A stretch of 64,000 nucleotides of DNA. It comes from Bigelowiella natans CCMP2755 (Eukaryota; Cercozoa; Chlorarachniophyceae). The translations under genes and the position numbers were made by a program. The stretch is from assembly GCA_000320545.1 (NCBI GenBank), contig ADNK01003167.1, forward strand, positions 18,501 to 82,500. The letters are read 5' to 3'. Below are positions 1-11,777 of this stretch, piece after piece; positions within the stretch are counted from its first letter, which is position 1, and the number at the start of each line of letters is the position of its first letter. The notes below the pieces were generated by a model. The model made no database searches, was not told where the DNA came from, and saw nothing but the letters and a program-made list of their open reading frames with translations.

Positions 1-1380
1 GAAAGGAGGAGGAGGAGAAGAAGAAGGAGGAGGAGGAGGAATAGGAGGGGGATGAGCTAAAGGCGATCAATGTTTGCGATGACACTAATATATAAAACGA
101 CCACAGATGAAGAACAAGAACAAGAACAAGGAGAACGGGATAATAATAATGATGATGATGATGATCACTATAGGCTGCTGTTGAAAAAAAGTGCTTGTCA
201 TAACGACTCAGGTATTAGAGTGACCAACAAAATCATTGGCCAATTCATCATACACACGCAGTGCCTAATTATCCAAACTTAGTGTACTCATTATAACCCC
301 AGATGAAAAACCACCACCACCACTACCACCATCATCATCATCATCATCATCATCATGAATAAACCATTTTCTCCCTCCCATCTCCAACTAGGTTATTCGT
401 CGTCGTCGTTAACAATTATACCCCACTACATCATGGAGGCTCTGACCAAACGAAGAAAGAGCAGGAAGAAAAGGAATAAGAGGAAAAAGGCTAAGGAGGG
501 GGAGCTGCTACTGAAGAGTAAAATCAATAACAGAGATGATGATGCTGAGAAATGGAAACGGCACCGGAGAAGGGCGAGAAAGAGGAGAAATAATGAAGAG
601 AAGGTATGAAAATGATCGCAGAGCGAGACCAGGGTGCAGAAACAAATAACACTCGATGGCTCGAGCATTCACACTAACAACTGAATTTGACCACCGTGGC
701 TAGCTACTACAAGTCTATACGACAATGCTACGTACTTTTGTGTGTGAGACAACATCATGCATGCGTCGATTATTCATTCACCAGAACGGTTGCTAGCCAT
801 GTACTAGTGTACGTCATTATTGCAGGCACTGATGCATGCGCGTTCATGACCTTCCACGTAGTCCACCGCTACAGAACGCGACAGCCTACACGACCGCACC
901 GCCCATGCTGCGTGCAATGGTGTGCAGACCTTGTGAACGCTGCGCTGATGAGGTGTACGAGTATGATGATGGGGGAATATTGTGTCACTGATGAGGTGTA
1001 CAAGTATGATGATGGAGGGCATGTGCACTATAATAAGCGCTTCATCATGCGACGCATTTTATTTGCAGACGACCGTAGAACCGCGCCAGCTAGAGGATAC
1101 ATACTCTCACTTGTCGTTATGCGTCAATGTCTGATTACATTTCTACTGCATGCTACTAGTAGAATCTATTCTGCTGCTGCAAGTTTTTCGTCCAGTAGCC
1201 TACACACATTGTTAGCAGAACACGTCACAAAGATTCACGTGAGTATTGGTGTTTCTCGCTACATCAACATCGCTTATCACATTCAATTCTCAAGAGAAAT
1301 TCTCTCATTGCATGAATTTCTGCACTAGCCCGATGATCATCAGAATGGATACTGTGAATGAGAAATATATGACACACACA

Positions 1381-1456
<76 letters not shown>

Positions 1457-1470
1457 TTTCATTACATCCG

Positions 1471-1508
<38 letters not shown>

Positions 1509-1624
1509 GATAAATGATATAGCCGTTGCATTGCATAGCTACATTAGGATGACAATTGAAAAAATTTAAACATTTCATTACATCCGTCTTATATGATAAA
1601 TGAAAACAATAGCATACTGAGTGC
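1..1624. other. Intergenic, microsatellite-rich
   Basis: No gene could be supported here. The start is purine-rich (GGA/GAA) with GAT and ATC runs near 150-170 and 330-355. A 213-codon open frame at 687-1328 (+) lies in a microsatellite-poor patch but shows no domain and no splice-consistent neighbours. A short Lys/Arg-rich frame at 433-609 (+) could be the end of a gene entering from the left, but purine-rich repeats give such frames by chance. Confidence 0.5.
1372..1502. repeat. CA then AT microsatellites
   Basis: A CA run (about 1374-1415) passes directly into an AT run (about 1418-1453), followed by a second AT run (1477-1502). These lie just 3' of the minus-strand dehydrogenase gene that ends at 1625. 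Confidence 0.95.
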
Positions 1625-3152
1625 TTAAGTCCCAAAGCTTTTGCGCCGATTGATAATCTCGCCCTGCTGGTGATACTTGTTGTTGTTCACAATCCACCAT
1701 ATAGCTACCGCTCACAACCTAATCATATTATTCCATTTATAATGTCATAGCATAGTGACGAATGGTGATGGTGATGATGATGATGATGATGATGACGATC
1801 ATGGTGATGCTGTGCTAGATTATAGCTATAAAGAGAATGATATGTCTATAATTATCAAAATCTCACTGCATCATTACTGTTACTACAACCTGCGGTGCTA
1901 CAGCTGCATATATCAGTGTTCTTGCTCCTTCCTCAGGTGACTTCAGTATTAGGGAGGATGATGAAGAAACGAGGGCGTCAAGAAAGCTGCGGCTGCTTCC
2001 AGAGTAGTCATCAGCGATTGAGGAGGAAGTAGAAGTAGACGTTTGTGAAGGCAAAAGCTCACGGAATAGCTGGGTAGCAACTACTCCTAACATCCACCAA
2101 AAACAGCATTTAGGTTGTAAAAATTCACGGCTTTGAAGCAAATATATAAGGATCAAAAGGTTGGTTGTCGACATAGAACGATGATGATTTCTTATCTATC
2201 GTAGAACGATGATGATTTCTTATCTATCATAGAACGATGATGATTTCTTATCTATCGTAGAACGATGATGATTTCTTATCTATCGTCGTAGTTACCACAG
2301 TAACTGCTGCAGAATGGAATACACTAATGTCATACACTACAAATACTACTACCAGGATGTATTGCAATGGATTTGATCCAAGGAGTACCCTGCTTTTCCA
2401 TCTCCACAGCCTATAAATTAATAACCCATAAAACTCATCATATCAGTGGTGATAAGAGAAAAGCTGCTGCTGAAATTGTGCTTGTCAATACTTTCTTCTT
2501 TTTAATTTGTGTCGCTTCATTTACTCTTCCTTATTCCGGTCTATATTCTCTTACCAGCTGACGGGCAAAAAGCAAGTTATATAGCTTCGAACGGCCATAG
2601 TTTGCATTGGAGCTGAACTTGCTAGTGATGGATGTTATTATTGAGACAATATTAAAAGAAGAAGCAAGCAGTAAACGCTAAATATTCATATCGATATGAA
2701 CAACCAAAGTAGAATATCGAAGACAATTCATTACAATGATAATGATTGCAATTAAAGAAGTAAAAGCGCAATTACCAGAATGGTGAACAATCACGGCTAC
2801 CTACTCCTCCTTTAGTTTCTAACATTTCAAATCTTTCCTTAACCTTCTCTCCCAGTTGACATCATTTAGCTGTTGTTCGATGGAATTTCTATCAGCCTCA
2901 AATGCGTGGGCAAGTGATGACGTTGTGACGACCCTGCTTGAGATCGATCAAATGTTGTTGTTTTTTTTGTATCAGGATATCAAATTATTAATTGGAATTA
3001 TTTGTAGATTCTCTGTTATCTACTTCTAATTACTCACAATTAGCTCAGAGATACCCACCTTGATGCCAAGGCCATATTAGGTATTAACTCACGTGTAAGG
3101 AGAAAGTGCGACAAATGGTTAACTTGGAAAGCAGATTCAAGCCCATCTGTAA

Positions 3153-3185
<33 letters not shown>

Positions 3186-5471
3186 GTGATCACTGCTGCA
3201 TAATGATTCATAGCGATTGATCATCAAATGTCCTGTTTAATTTGCATAACACAATGTTTTTTCACATTGCTCATCATCGTATAGAGTGTAGGAAGAGGAC
3301 AAGAATAATCATGGGGAGGTACGATATAAAAGAAAAGGTGCTCACATTGAATTAATGAAGGCTGTGGGGACAAGACAACAAATATCAAATATCCGGATTT
3401 TCATCACCATTGGTAAGTCTTAAGGAATTTGGCCATATTCCAGCATTATTCACTAAGCAGCGTATCTTCTTCCCCTACAAGTAGAAGAAATTCAAGAAGA
3501 AGAAGAAAAGAAGTTGAAAAGAAGATAAATCCATCATTGTTAGCACCAAGGACAACGGATCAAGCTCATTTAAAAGAAGAAGAAATATATGAGGTATCAT
3601 TTGTTTCCCTCCTCCTCCTCCTCCTCCTCCTCCTCCTCCTCCTCATCCTCATCCACCACCGCCTTTTCTTCTTCTTCTACATGTTTAACTTCTCCTCTCT
3701 CTTTTTGTTAGATTCTTTCTCCTATTTAGCGCGGGGTAGAATACACACACAACAACCACCTCCATTGAAGAAGCCCTTTTCCTCAAATATTTGGCTGCTT
3801 GTTGAATGGACTGGAGAGATTCAAGGTCGGCCTCAATGAACTCAAAATTGGCATCAATATCCATCGATGGCGCTATACTGAATATGTAAAGAATAGCAGT
3901 AGTAGTAGTAGTGATAGTAGTAGTAGGAGGAAAAAAAATATTAACAAGACGATAGATGTATATATGCTGGGTAGAAATTCGAATTGTTAGTATATGTGAT
4001 TGATGTTACCGTTTAAGCTCCAATCTGACGCGTTCTCCTTTCTATGTGGTGATATGGCAATTGATGAATGCCAACAATATTTATAGCAGTATCAAGTAGG
4101 GAGAAACAAATTCGTATACTACTAATACTTACTACCGATGGATCCCTTCCAATTAATGACACAAACGCCCCTTGTTTTGCGAAGAACTCAACAGCTTGTT
4201 TGCCAATCCCCTTATTATTTATGTAATGTCATGTCATAATGTACTACGATTAATGAAGAAATATGAACATTGATAAGGAATAATTATCAAAAATGAGAGA
4301 AGAATTGAATGTTTAGAGACTACTAAATGAGAATCATCGCTTTAGTGCTAGTACCTCAGTACCTCCGGTGATGACAACCCAATCTCCAGATTGAATAAAA
4401 TAATCATCTTTGCGGAGCTGAGACAGCTTGTCGTTTCTAGTAACTTTGTACTATATCAGGAAGAAAAAGAAGAAGAAGAAGAAGAAGAAGAAGAAGAAGA
4501 AAAGTAAAAGAGAGTAATAAGATCGTTTCTCCTCAAAATTCGGTTCGGAAGGTAGCGACGACAGATGATGATCTAGATTTACCTACCGTCAACATTGTTT
4601 TATTAAATATAATCCTCCCTTCTTCTTTAGTTTGTTTTTGGATTGACTGGCACCCTTCGTCTTCAATTAGCTTGGAAGCTGGCACATACATACATACATA
4701 CATACATACATACATACTACCTTGAGGCGCCTCAAGAACTCATCCCGAGAGCTATCGAGAGTGTAAATTGTGTTCTGTAAGCTGAACAGCAACAACAATT
4801 GGAAATAGTCAGAAACTGCATACACGAAGGGAGGCCATGTTATGAAAAACACGTCACATGGTCAATGTTGGAACTTGCGAACTACAATTGTTATGCTTAT
4901 TTAAGCTCATCGGTGTTATTTATTCTATGACGCTCATCATCAAGACTTGATAAACAACACAAGAATACTACTTATCAAAGAAGATCTCCTCTGGGGTTAA
5001 TACTGTCTTCCTATTCTCTCCAAAATCTTGCTTTTTGTCCTCCTTATTCTCATGCTGTTGCTTCAAACCATTGCTACTATGTCTAGTACTACTCGACGAG
5101 AGAACACGAGTAGTAGAAGTAGTAGAAGGAGAAGTAGCTCTTTGGAACCGATGATGTGACGACCGACAACGAGCAGATACCACTTCCACTGAGGGGGTAG
5201 ATCGACGACTTAGTTGCCCAAATTGTAGATGTTGACAACCCTGTTGCTGCTGCTTCTGCTGTGGGACTAGCAAGAGTAGTGGAGACGGTATTATTATCGG
5301 GGGGAGGAAGGAGGCTGATGACGTCGAAGATGATGATGATGTTTCTGCGTTCACAACAACACAGATAATAACCACTGCTGCGCTGATAGCAGACGCAAGG
5401 AGAACAGGCAACGATGCAGCAGCACCAGCAGGTATGGTTGTCAAAATCCTATTCTCCTTTCTCGTCATCAT
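1625..5471 (-). CDS. Short-chain dehydrogenase/reductase (retinol-dehydrogenase-like), membrane-anchored
   Basis: NAD(P)-dependent oxidoreductase of the classical SDR superfamily, 524 aa in 14 exons. Exons on the minus strand: 4972-5471, 4721-4781, 4587-4670, 4355-4450, 4136-4210, 4010-4041, 3760-3877, 3408-3474, 3059-3146, 2844-2933, 2555-2612, 2353-2410, 1890-2086, 1625-1675. All junctions keep phase and the sum is 1,575 nt. Exon 1 encodes a hydrophobic segment (about residues 12-42) and a Ser/Gln-rich linker. The Rossmann motif TGGTEGIGK spans the exon 4/5 junction. NNAG is in exon 8, the FQVNHLSHFLLT helix in exon 9, the catalytic Ser in RVVTTSS in exon 10, YGRSK in exon 11 and IHPGVVAT across exons 12/13. 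All catalytic residues are present. The approximately 150-residue N-terminal extension is unusual. The last exon is the least certain. The substrate cannot be told; the retinol dehydrogenase/WWOX-like branch is suggested by the NHLSHF motif. Confidence 0.9.
2175..2286. repeat. 28-bp minisatellite, four copies
   Basis: Four head-to-tail copies of a 28-base unit beginning agaacgatgatgatttctta, nearly identical (one base differs in copy 2). The array lies inside the dehydrogenase intron between 2087 and 2352. Confidence 0.9.
3152..3184. repeat. GAT microsatellite
   Basis: Eleven GAT units immediately 5' of exon 9 of the dehydrogenase (3059-3146), so the run lies in the intron next to the splice acceptor. 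Confidence 0.9.
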
Positions 5472-5605
5472 GTTTGGAAATGAAGAATTCCCAACACCCT
5501 CGTCGTCGGGAGCTGTGGCTGAGAATTAGTGGTGCAGAAAACAATAACTGACTTCAATTTCTGGTAATTTCTCATGGAAAATCCTTGTCGCACACCTAAA
5601 TCACC

Positions 5606-7234
5606 TTGGAAACCCATGATCTTCTTGCGGGATTCAGATGCTGTGGCTGGACGCTTGACGCTGAACCATTCGGATTTCGGCATTTCCACATCTTCAACCT
5701 GTGCCAAGTGTTGCATCTCTGCAAGGCCCAAAACCAAGGATCCATGGTTGCTTTCGTTGACCTACGCAAAGCCCATGACAAAGTTTGGATCCAAGGTCTA
5801 CGAGCCAAGCTGCCAAGGAGTGGTGTGACGGGCAGAATGCACAACCTCCTCAAGAATGCACTGGCCTCCCAATCCCGCAGGGCCAGGTCCCCGATTGATC
5901 AATCTCTGAGCCAACCCTTCCACGTCAACCAAGGTCTCCCTCAAGGTGCCCCGGAATCACAAGTTCCACTTGCTCTGTTCATCAACGACCTCACAGAACG
6001 GCTGAGACAGCGTGGTTGTGGCGTCCAGTTTGCCAACACTCGCAGACCAGGTCTCTTCTTTGCAGACGACATCGCTCTGGTTGCTGCCACTCCTCTAGAC
6101 ATCAAGCTGCCCCTTGAAGTGACGACTCAATGGTGCAGAGAATGGAGACTCAAGGCCAACGGAGACAAGTCTGGCACCACGATTGTCGAGTCTTCTGTTC
6201 TCAAACAGGAGTGTTCACGATGTGAGTTCAGGTGTTGTGGGGAATTGATGCGCGCAGTGAACCAACATCGATGCTTGGGAATTGCCTTCCAAAGCTCCTT
6301 GTCATTCCACACACACATCATGGACACTGTGAAAGCAGCGAAGCGAGCTTCCGGCAGGCTCAAGTGTGGCTTTGCTGGGCACTCAGGCCTCCGACCCAGA
6401 ACACGGATCCATCTTTGGAATGCTCTCGTGCGCCCCACTCTTGAGTGTGGCATGGGTCTGATTTGTCCCACTCTGCCTCAATGTCTCAAAAACCGGCTGC
6501 AGAGTGTCCAGACTCAGTTCCTCAGAGAGACTCTTCGTGCCCATGGCCAACCACTGTGTTTCCTGTTGTCTGAGTGTGGCCAGGAAGGTTCACAGGCCCG
6601 CTGGGACAAGTCTCTCATGAGCCTCCTGAGCAGGATGCGTCAGCAACCTGATGAATCCATGACAAAGGATCTTCCACACCTGTCCCTGGATCAGGCTGAT
6701 GCTCTGTGCTCAAGTTGGGGTCACAACGTTGGGTCTGTTCTTCACCGTGTCACTGGCTGTGACCAACCTGCCTGTGGCTTTGACCTGTTGGTCAACTTGG
6801 ACCAGTCCTGTCCAAAACTGGTTGATGTTGACCTCAATCGTGGAATCAGGGCTCATCTGTCCACCAATGGCAACTTGTGTCGCAGCTTTTGTTCGTTCGT
6901 CAAACCCGACACCCCAATTTGCAAATCCAGAGCCTGGGCGAGGAGCCACATTGGAAGACCAGCTTCCAGATTGTTTGAGTGTTGCCTTGATGATTGGCAT
7001 GACAATTCAGGTGTGTTGCTCAAACTTCAGCTCCGCTCTGGGACTTGCGAAACTGAGGAGCACAGGGCTGAAGTTTGCAACTTGCCCCCCTCTTTCTCGG
7101 TGTGTCCTCTTTGCAATGCTGAAGTTGTTCAAAGTGTCAACCACCTCATCCATCATTGCACTCACTTGAATGCAGAGAGATGCAAGCTTCTCTCGCACAT
7201 GAGATCAGCTCTGGCCGATCCGATCGATCGTTGA
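5606..7234 (+). pseudogene. Non-LTR (LINE) reverse transcriptase, 5'-truncated and decaying
   Basis: A 542-codon open frame encoding most of a LINE reverse transcriptase. Visible in order: AFVDLRKAHD (RT motif A), GLPQGAPES with LFINDL (motif B, with an atypical spacer after PQG), FFADDIALVA (motif C, the FADD box), a long thumb/connection region, and a C-terminal CPLC-x-H-x-H zinc-knuckle-like block. No endonuclease or ORF1 precedes it; a different gene starts at 5471 on the other strand, so the copy is 5'-truncated. The frame stops at TGA (7234), while the conserved tail (LDALRRCHVAAS) continues in another frame to about 7312, which indicates a frameshift. The element is probably dead, although the catalytic aspartates are intact. 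Confidence 0.9.
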
Positions 7235-7460
7235 CCATCGCACAGACACAGCCTTTGGGAAGCAATTGGTTCGCTTGGATGCATTGCGTCGCTGCCATGT
7301 TGCTGCTAGCTAGCTAGTCATGCTGTTTCACAACAGCCATGATGCCAATTCTCAAAACGTGCTGGTTTCTGCACAGTTTCACCAGTCAGTTCGAGGCACT
7401 GCGTTTCGCACTGCAGTCCATCATCAAGTTTCTTTCTTTCAAAGTTGATCACGACTTTCA
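7235..7460 (+). mobile_element. LINE 3' end: out-of-frame C-terminal tail and 3' UTR repeat (tail copy A)
   Basis: After the RT stop, the protein tail seen in the second copy at 15.7 kb continues out of frame to about 7312. The 3' UTR follows. From 7386 it carries the core gaggcactgcgtttcgcact, shared with five other places in this window (15.6, 30.7, 31.9, 32.15 and 35.1 kb). Confidence 0.8.
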
Positions 7461-8331
7461 TCAATTCGATGCTGCTGATCCGATGCACTCCCGCTTCGGA
7501 CCCGAGCACACTTCGCGTGCTGTGCAGCAGTGCATGACAATCAATCCATGCGTGGCGCGCAGATGTCATGGCGATGTGCGAATGGGATCATGTTGCAGGA
7601 TGGGTGCCGCAATGCGACATCAATGACCCTAATGCGACATCAATTGATGCAGAACGAACAACATCACACATGACTTTGTTCATTTGCATTCATTCACACA
7701 GCAAATGCATGGGTGCGACGCAGTGACAACGCGAAGGAATGTTGCAACGAAGTAGCTGTTCATCATCAAATGTGGCTGTTTGCACATGCTGTGAAAATTG
7801 GCACCAGTAGTGACAACGATGATCCGGGAGGTGACCAAATCCAAACGAAGCTGAGATGTATGGAAAATAAACTACATCCACGCTCGCTCAAGGGCATCAT
7901 CATCATCAAGATGTTCATAATTCAAGACAACATCATTTTGAAGTCAGTGGATCCATATGCAAATGCTAAGGCCAGTAGAAGAGACTGGTTGTTCTAGTTC
8001 TCGTCGCTGTCATCCAGTGACAAGCCCTTAGATCGCAATTAAGCCTGTCTATACCATGTTAATAATTTATTTCTACATGAATAGGCTAATCTATTGTACT
8101 TCTAGGTTGCTCGCGAAATAATATCTGAAGGTCGCTCTAAATTTATTGATCATCGGATTCATGAGGACCTCTAAAGTTTGATCCTACACGGTCACACCAC
8201 GCTGTAATTATTAACTGGTCTTGTGGCACGGAGAGCCTTAATAAATACACAATATTTACTGTGAAGAAATAATATCTTTGCTACTACATTAGCTCTATTC
8301 CTAGCCGGCTGATTCTGCAACCATTGTATTG
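7461..8331. other. Intergenic, no gene seen
   Basis: The sequence to about 7700 looks like the continuation of the LINE island (microsatellite-poor). From 7870 to 8331 it is AT-richer spacer leading to the 3' end of the ankyrin gene. Frames at 7339-7626 and 7713-7997 show no recognisable motif. Confidence 0.5.
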
Positions 8332-9111
8332 CTATTTGAAAAAAGAAAGCAGGTGAAACAATTCCTTCTCCTCAGAGTTTATTAGCTGTAACATAAACGA
8401 CCCAATAGTAAACTCTTGAATCATTTCTATGTTTTCCGTTATAAAATACGGGAGTAAGTACTGTCTGACATGATTTAGCCAACATTTGAATGTTTTCGAC
8501 CCCTTGTGAACACAATTTGCCAGCATTTGTGGGTGGGTTAGAATCAAATCTTTCATACTTTGACCATGTAAGTCTTTTTGTTCAAAATCAAGTCCTTCAA
8601 GTATAGAGTGATAGGTAAGAAGAGATACCATCTCTTTTCTTATATTCAGGTCACGTGCTACTGGCGACTTGAGCCATGTGCTTGCTATCATTAACGGAGA
8701 TCTACCATCAAGATCGATAGAGAGACATGATGCGTTGTTGTCCAATAATATTTTGACAGCTTGCAAATTATTGGCTCGAAACGCTTCATGTAAAGGAGTT
8801 TCCTTATCTTTGCTGACGTGGCTTACGTATTCTGGATTTTTCCGGCATGCTTTTTGCAGCAAAGTCGCATAGCTCTGCCCCTGAATGGCAGCGAGATAAT
8901 GCAAAGTAGTCTGACCGATGTTATTAACGGAAACTTCGATGTCACAACTCTGAAGCGAGAAGATTAGATCCTCCGATTTTTTTAATAGCTTTACGTCCTC
9001 CCCTCGTGAGTAGACTTCAGAAGCACGTATAATCGCCAGCGTCCGCATGAGAATATTTGAAGGATGATTTCGCTGTTGGATCCCCCCCCTTTCATTTTTT
9101 CGACGTTGCAT
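8332..9111 (-). CDS. Ankyrin-repeat protein
   Basis: An intronless 259-aa frame on the minus strand. Three ankyrin repeats are visible: TTLHYLAAIQGQSYATLLQKA at about residues 68-88, TPLHEAFRANNLQAVKILLD at about 105-124, and a degenerate one beginning SPLMIAS at about 138. The C-terminal half (about 160-259) is helical-looking with no known domain. Ankyrin repeats mediate protein-protein contacts; the partner is unknown. The start is taken at the first in-frame ATG. The gene is divergent from the nucleotidyltransferase gene, with about 370 bp between the two starts, so they may share a promoter region. Confidence 0.8.
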   Translation of the reverse strand: MQRRKNERGGIQQRNHPSNILMRTLAIIRASEVYSRGEDVKLLKKSEDLIFSLQSCDIEVSVNNIGQTTLHYLAAIQGQSYATLLQKACRKNPEYVSHVSKDKETPLHEAFRANNLQAVKILLDNNASCLSIDLDGRSPLMIASTWLKSPVARDLNIRKEMVSLLTYHSILEGLDFEQKDLHGQSMKDLILTHPQMLANCVHKGSKTFKCWLNHVRQYLLPYFITENIEMIQEFTIGSFMLQLINSEEKELFHLLSFFK

Positions 9112-9478
9112 AATTTCGGAGCCTTAGATGATAGTAGTAGCATTATAGAAAATACATTGATCTAGTTGCGCAGGTGGTGTGGGTTTGGATTTTGGTTGTC
9201 CATAATTGGAGCAGTACTCGTACATCATCGGCTGGACATCCATCATCATCATCGGCTCTTGTGCAAGTAGTAGTAGTAGTAATGTACGAGTAGTGCAAAC
9301 AACGACTCCCAACATAGGATGGATGATGGATAAATAATAAGAATAATACCGGTACTAATAACAACAACAACAATAACAACAATTCGTAGGAGCCAAAAAC
9401 AATCAATTTCTCTCTCAAAAGTATGATGAGTAGGTCACTGAGAACAACCCTGCAAACCCTTTCGACACAAATGTTGGA
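9112..9478. promoter_or_regulatory. Divergent intergenic region
   Basis: A 367-bp gap between the starts of two divergently transcribed genes (ankyrin on - and nucleotidyltransferase on +). It contains AGT and CAA short runs but no clear TATA motif that I would defend. The call as regulatory rests only on its position. Confidence 0.35.
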
Positions 9479-10633
9479 ATGATAATGAGCACGAAAGAAC
9501 AAGCGAGAAAGGCTAGTGAATGTCACCGACAAAAGATGTTGAAGAAGACTATGTGCCAGCAGAGGAAACAACAAAGGGCGATCTTGCGGGAAATGAAGCG
9601 CAAGGAACGAGAGAAGGAGGCCGTGGAGAAGGAGTCACAACGCAGACTAGCGCGGGCTAACCTGAAACGATTAGCCATGTCGGTATGGGACGAGCTAGTA
9701 AACATTCATGATGGAGAAATGAAGAGATTGGGGTTAGAAAGTTTGAAAGTACTGCACAAATATTTCTTCAAAAAAAATCCATCAGGAAAACACAAAGCGA
9801 TGGAAAGGTTGCAGAAAGATGTAGCTGGATGGGACGAACTGATGGTCGATGGGATATTCCCAGACATCGAGTCACATGCAGCTTTCAAGCTGAAGGGATC
9901 CACGTTCGAAATCAGACGAAATCGTTTCGAGGATCCCATTCCTTTCACAGGAGAGGCAAAGAATTGGAAAGAAGCTATATTTTACATGGCCCGTTTCGTA
10001 ACTCACCACACTAAGATGATGCCATATGGGGGTTTCTTTCGTGATGGTATATTGAATTGCGATTACCATTCTGATATGGACCTTGACATCCGTGTACCGC
10101 GAGAAGTGGGAAGAAAGACAGCACTCGGAACCTTGAAAAGTTGGGGATTAGGTTGTGGTATTGAATATGTGTGCCAAGGTGACAAACTAAACGTTGTGTC
10201 TAATTGTTTAAACACATATTAACATTGACATGTACCGCATTTAATATGGATTGTAGGAAAACAAAAAGGAAGGAAATTGGAAGAACACACCTTCAGATGC
10301 TCCTCAGATATGCACGTCTTCAATGTCCAGTTGATAGACTGGAATGCTTTCCAGGAGAAAGACGGAAAGTACAATCTAGATTTCACAGCAAATGCTTTCT
10401 GTGCCATGGAGGGGGAAATGTTGTTAATTCCGTGGCGCAATCCTATGGTAGAAGAAGGTCAAGTAATCGATGACATACGGAATAAAATAATGAGACCTTG
10501 CAAGCCAGTGTTGGGAGATGAACTCATGGAAGCCAGGGCAGCAAGGTTCTCCCGTAGAGGATGGACAATGATGGACTACACATGGGATTTGACAGGATTA
10601 CACCAAATCCGAGATGAAGGATCAACTACATAA
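9479..10633 (+). CDS. CCA-adding enzyme / poly(A) polymerase-like nucleotidyltransferase (divergent)
   Basis: A 358-aa protein in two exons, 9479-10178 and 10257-10633, with a 78-bp phase-1 intron (donor AAG/GTGACA, acceptor TTGTAG). The N-terminal 65 residues are a highly charged coiled coil. The centre has GGFFRDG followed by HSDMDLDI, matching the GGxxRD...DxD signature of class II tRNA nucleotidyltransferases and bacterial-type poly(A) polymerases (Pol beta superfamily); the two Asp residues would bind catalytic metal. After the splice come DFTANAF (like the family's DxTxNA motif), VIDDIRNKIMR, and EARAARFSRRGW, like the family's RAxRFA helix. The family's usual long C-terminal RNA-binding helices are short or absent here. 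The exact substrate (tRNA CCA end, mRNA tail or other) is open. A tRNA-like hairpin lies about 60 bp downstream. Confidence 0.75.
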
Positions 10634-11579
10634 TGTGATAATCGATTTTGGCATGCATGCACGTTCCATTATTAACATGAGTAGTGATTACACCCAGCAT
10701 GGTGTGATATGGCACACTGGAGGGTTCGATTCCCACCCCATGCATATGATATACACATAATATATAAAACAACCATACACATAACAACAAGTTGACGCTT
10801 TTCACTTTGTTGACATACCTCTCCAATTCAACGAAATTGAATGAGGTAGAAAGCAGAACAACAGTTCCCTCCCGCGCCTGCATGCTACAACAAATAACAT
10901 AAAATTATGCGTTAGAGAATAACAGTATCATGCACTAAGGAGAACGGACAAGAAGTGTACATTGACACATCGTCTATTCATCTCATCAAAATGAGCGATG
11001 AAAGGAACCCGGAGCGGAACACAAGCTGTCATACCCCCCCACAAACACCATGGCAGGGTTCATATGATTTTAATAGGCAGTAGGTAGAAGATTGGGGGTG
11101 GGAAAGACGATATATGGACAAATGGCTCGATGTCAATTTTCGTCTTTAGAGTACAATGAGGTCATTTTTAATGTCTGTTTTCGGCCATACAAGGCACAAC
11201 TCGAGTTTTAAATTACAAAAAAGTGCATTTTACCCCTCCTTCCCCCCCCCCGTGTTCAGTTGTTTTAGACACTGAAAGAGAACTGAATGAAATGATGTTC
11301 GGGAACGTGTAAGTACTTTTTAGGCGTGCTTCCCCGCCCGGGGCTGGTGGACTGTGGACCGAGAAATTAATTCCCGAAAATAGCGACCATAGATTGTCGC
11401 ACACTTCCTACGTAGGGGGTTTTATATATGGCGACAATGATGATGATTGTGCTCTACTCCTGACAAAGAACTTTTCTCTTGTTTTATCTGCCGATCATCG
11501 GTTGTTGTCGATTAAGCTCGTCCACAAAGCAGCAGCACCCCCTCGTTACACCATCGTCGTAGTAGAATTAATCTCTGCA
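10634..11579. other. Intergenic
   Basis: Apart from the tRNA-like hairpin, the spacer between the nucleotidyltransferase and P450 genes shows no supported gene. It has homopolymer C runs near 11031 and 11243. The upstream part of the open frame over 11394-11579 is taken as 5' leader of the P450 gene. Confidence 0.5.
10697..10743 (+). other. tRNA-like hairpin with perfect B-box sequence
   Basis: A 47-nt stretch in which gcatgg (10697) pairs with ccatgc (10743). It encloses a small hairpin (tgtg/caca) and a T-arm-like hairpin whose loop carries ggttcgattcc, matching the Pol III B-box consensus GGTTCRANYCC. It is too short for a normal tRNA because one arm is missing, so it may be a tRNA fossil, a tRNA-derived repeat, or chance. 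It sits in the 3' flank of the nucleotidyltransferase gene. Confidence 0.3.
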
Positions 11580-11733
11580 ATGCGGCGGTACCTTTCATTC
11601 CCAGCCGTCCATAAGATCTCACTTTCGTTTGGGATTGCAGCACTACTTGGACTGCTTATTCTCCAACTTCCACAAGGCGGCTCATATATTTTAGGAATAA
11701 ACCCCTCAACAGGACGGGTACCAAGCCCAGAGG

Positions 11734-11777
<44 letters not shown>

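Noticed and set aside
355-668. Overlapping Lys/Arg-rich (+) and Leu/Phe-rich (-) frames
   Set aside because: Both are the two readings of one purine-rich tract; neither shows independent coding evidence.
687-1328. 213-codon open frame on the plus strand
   Set aside because: No domain, atypical His/Cys/Met-rich composition, and no splice-consistent neighbour; it lies in an island-like patch where stop-poor frames occur by chance.
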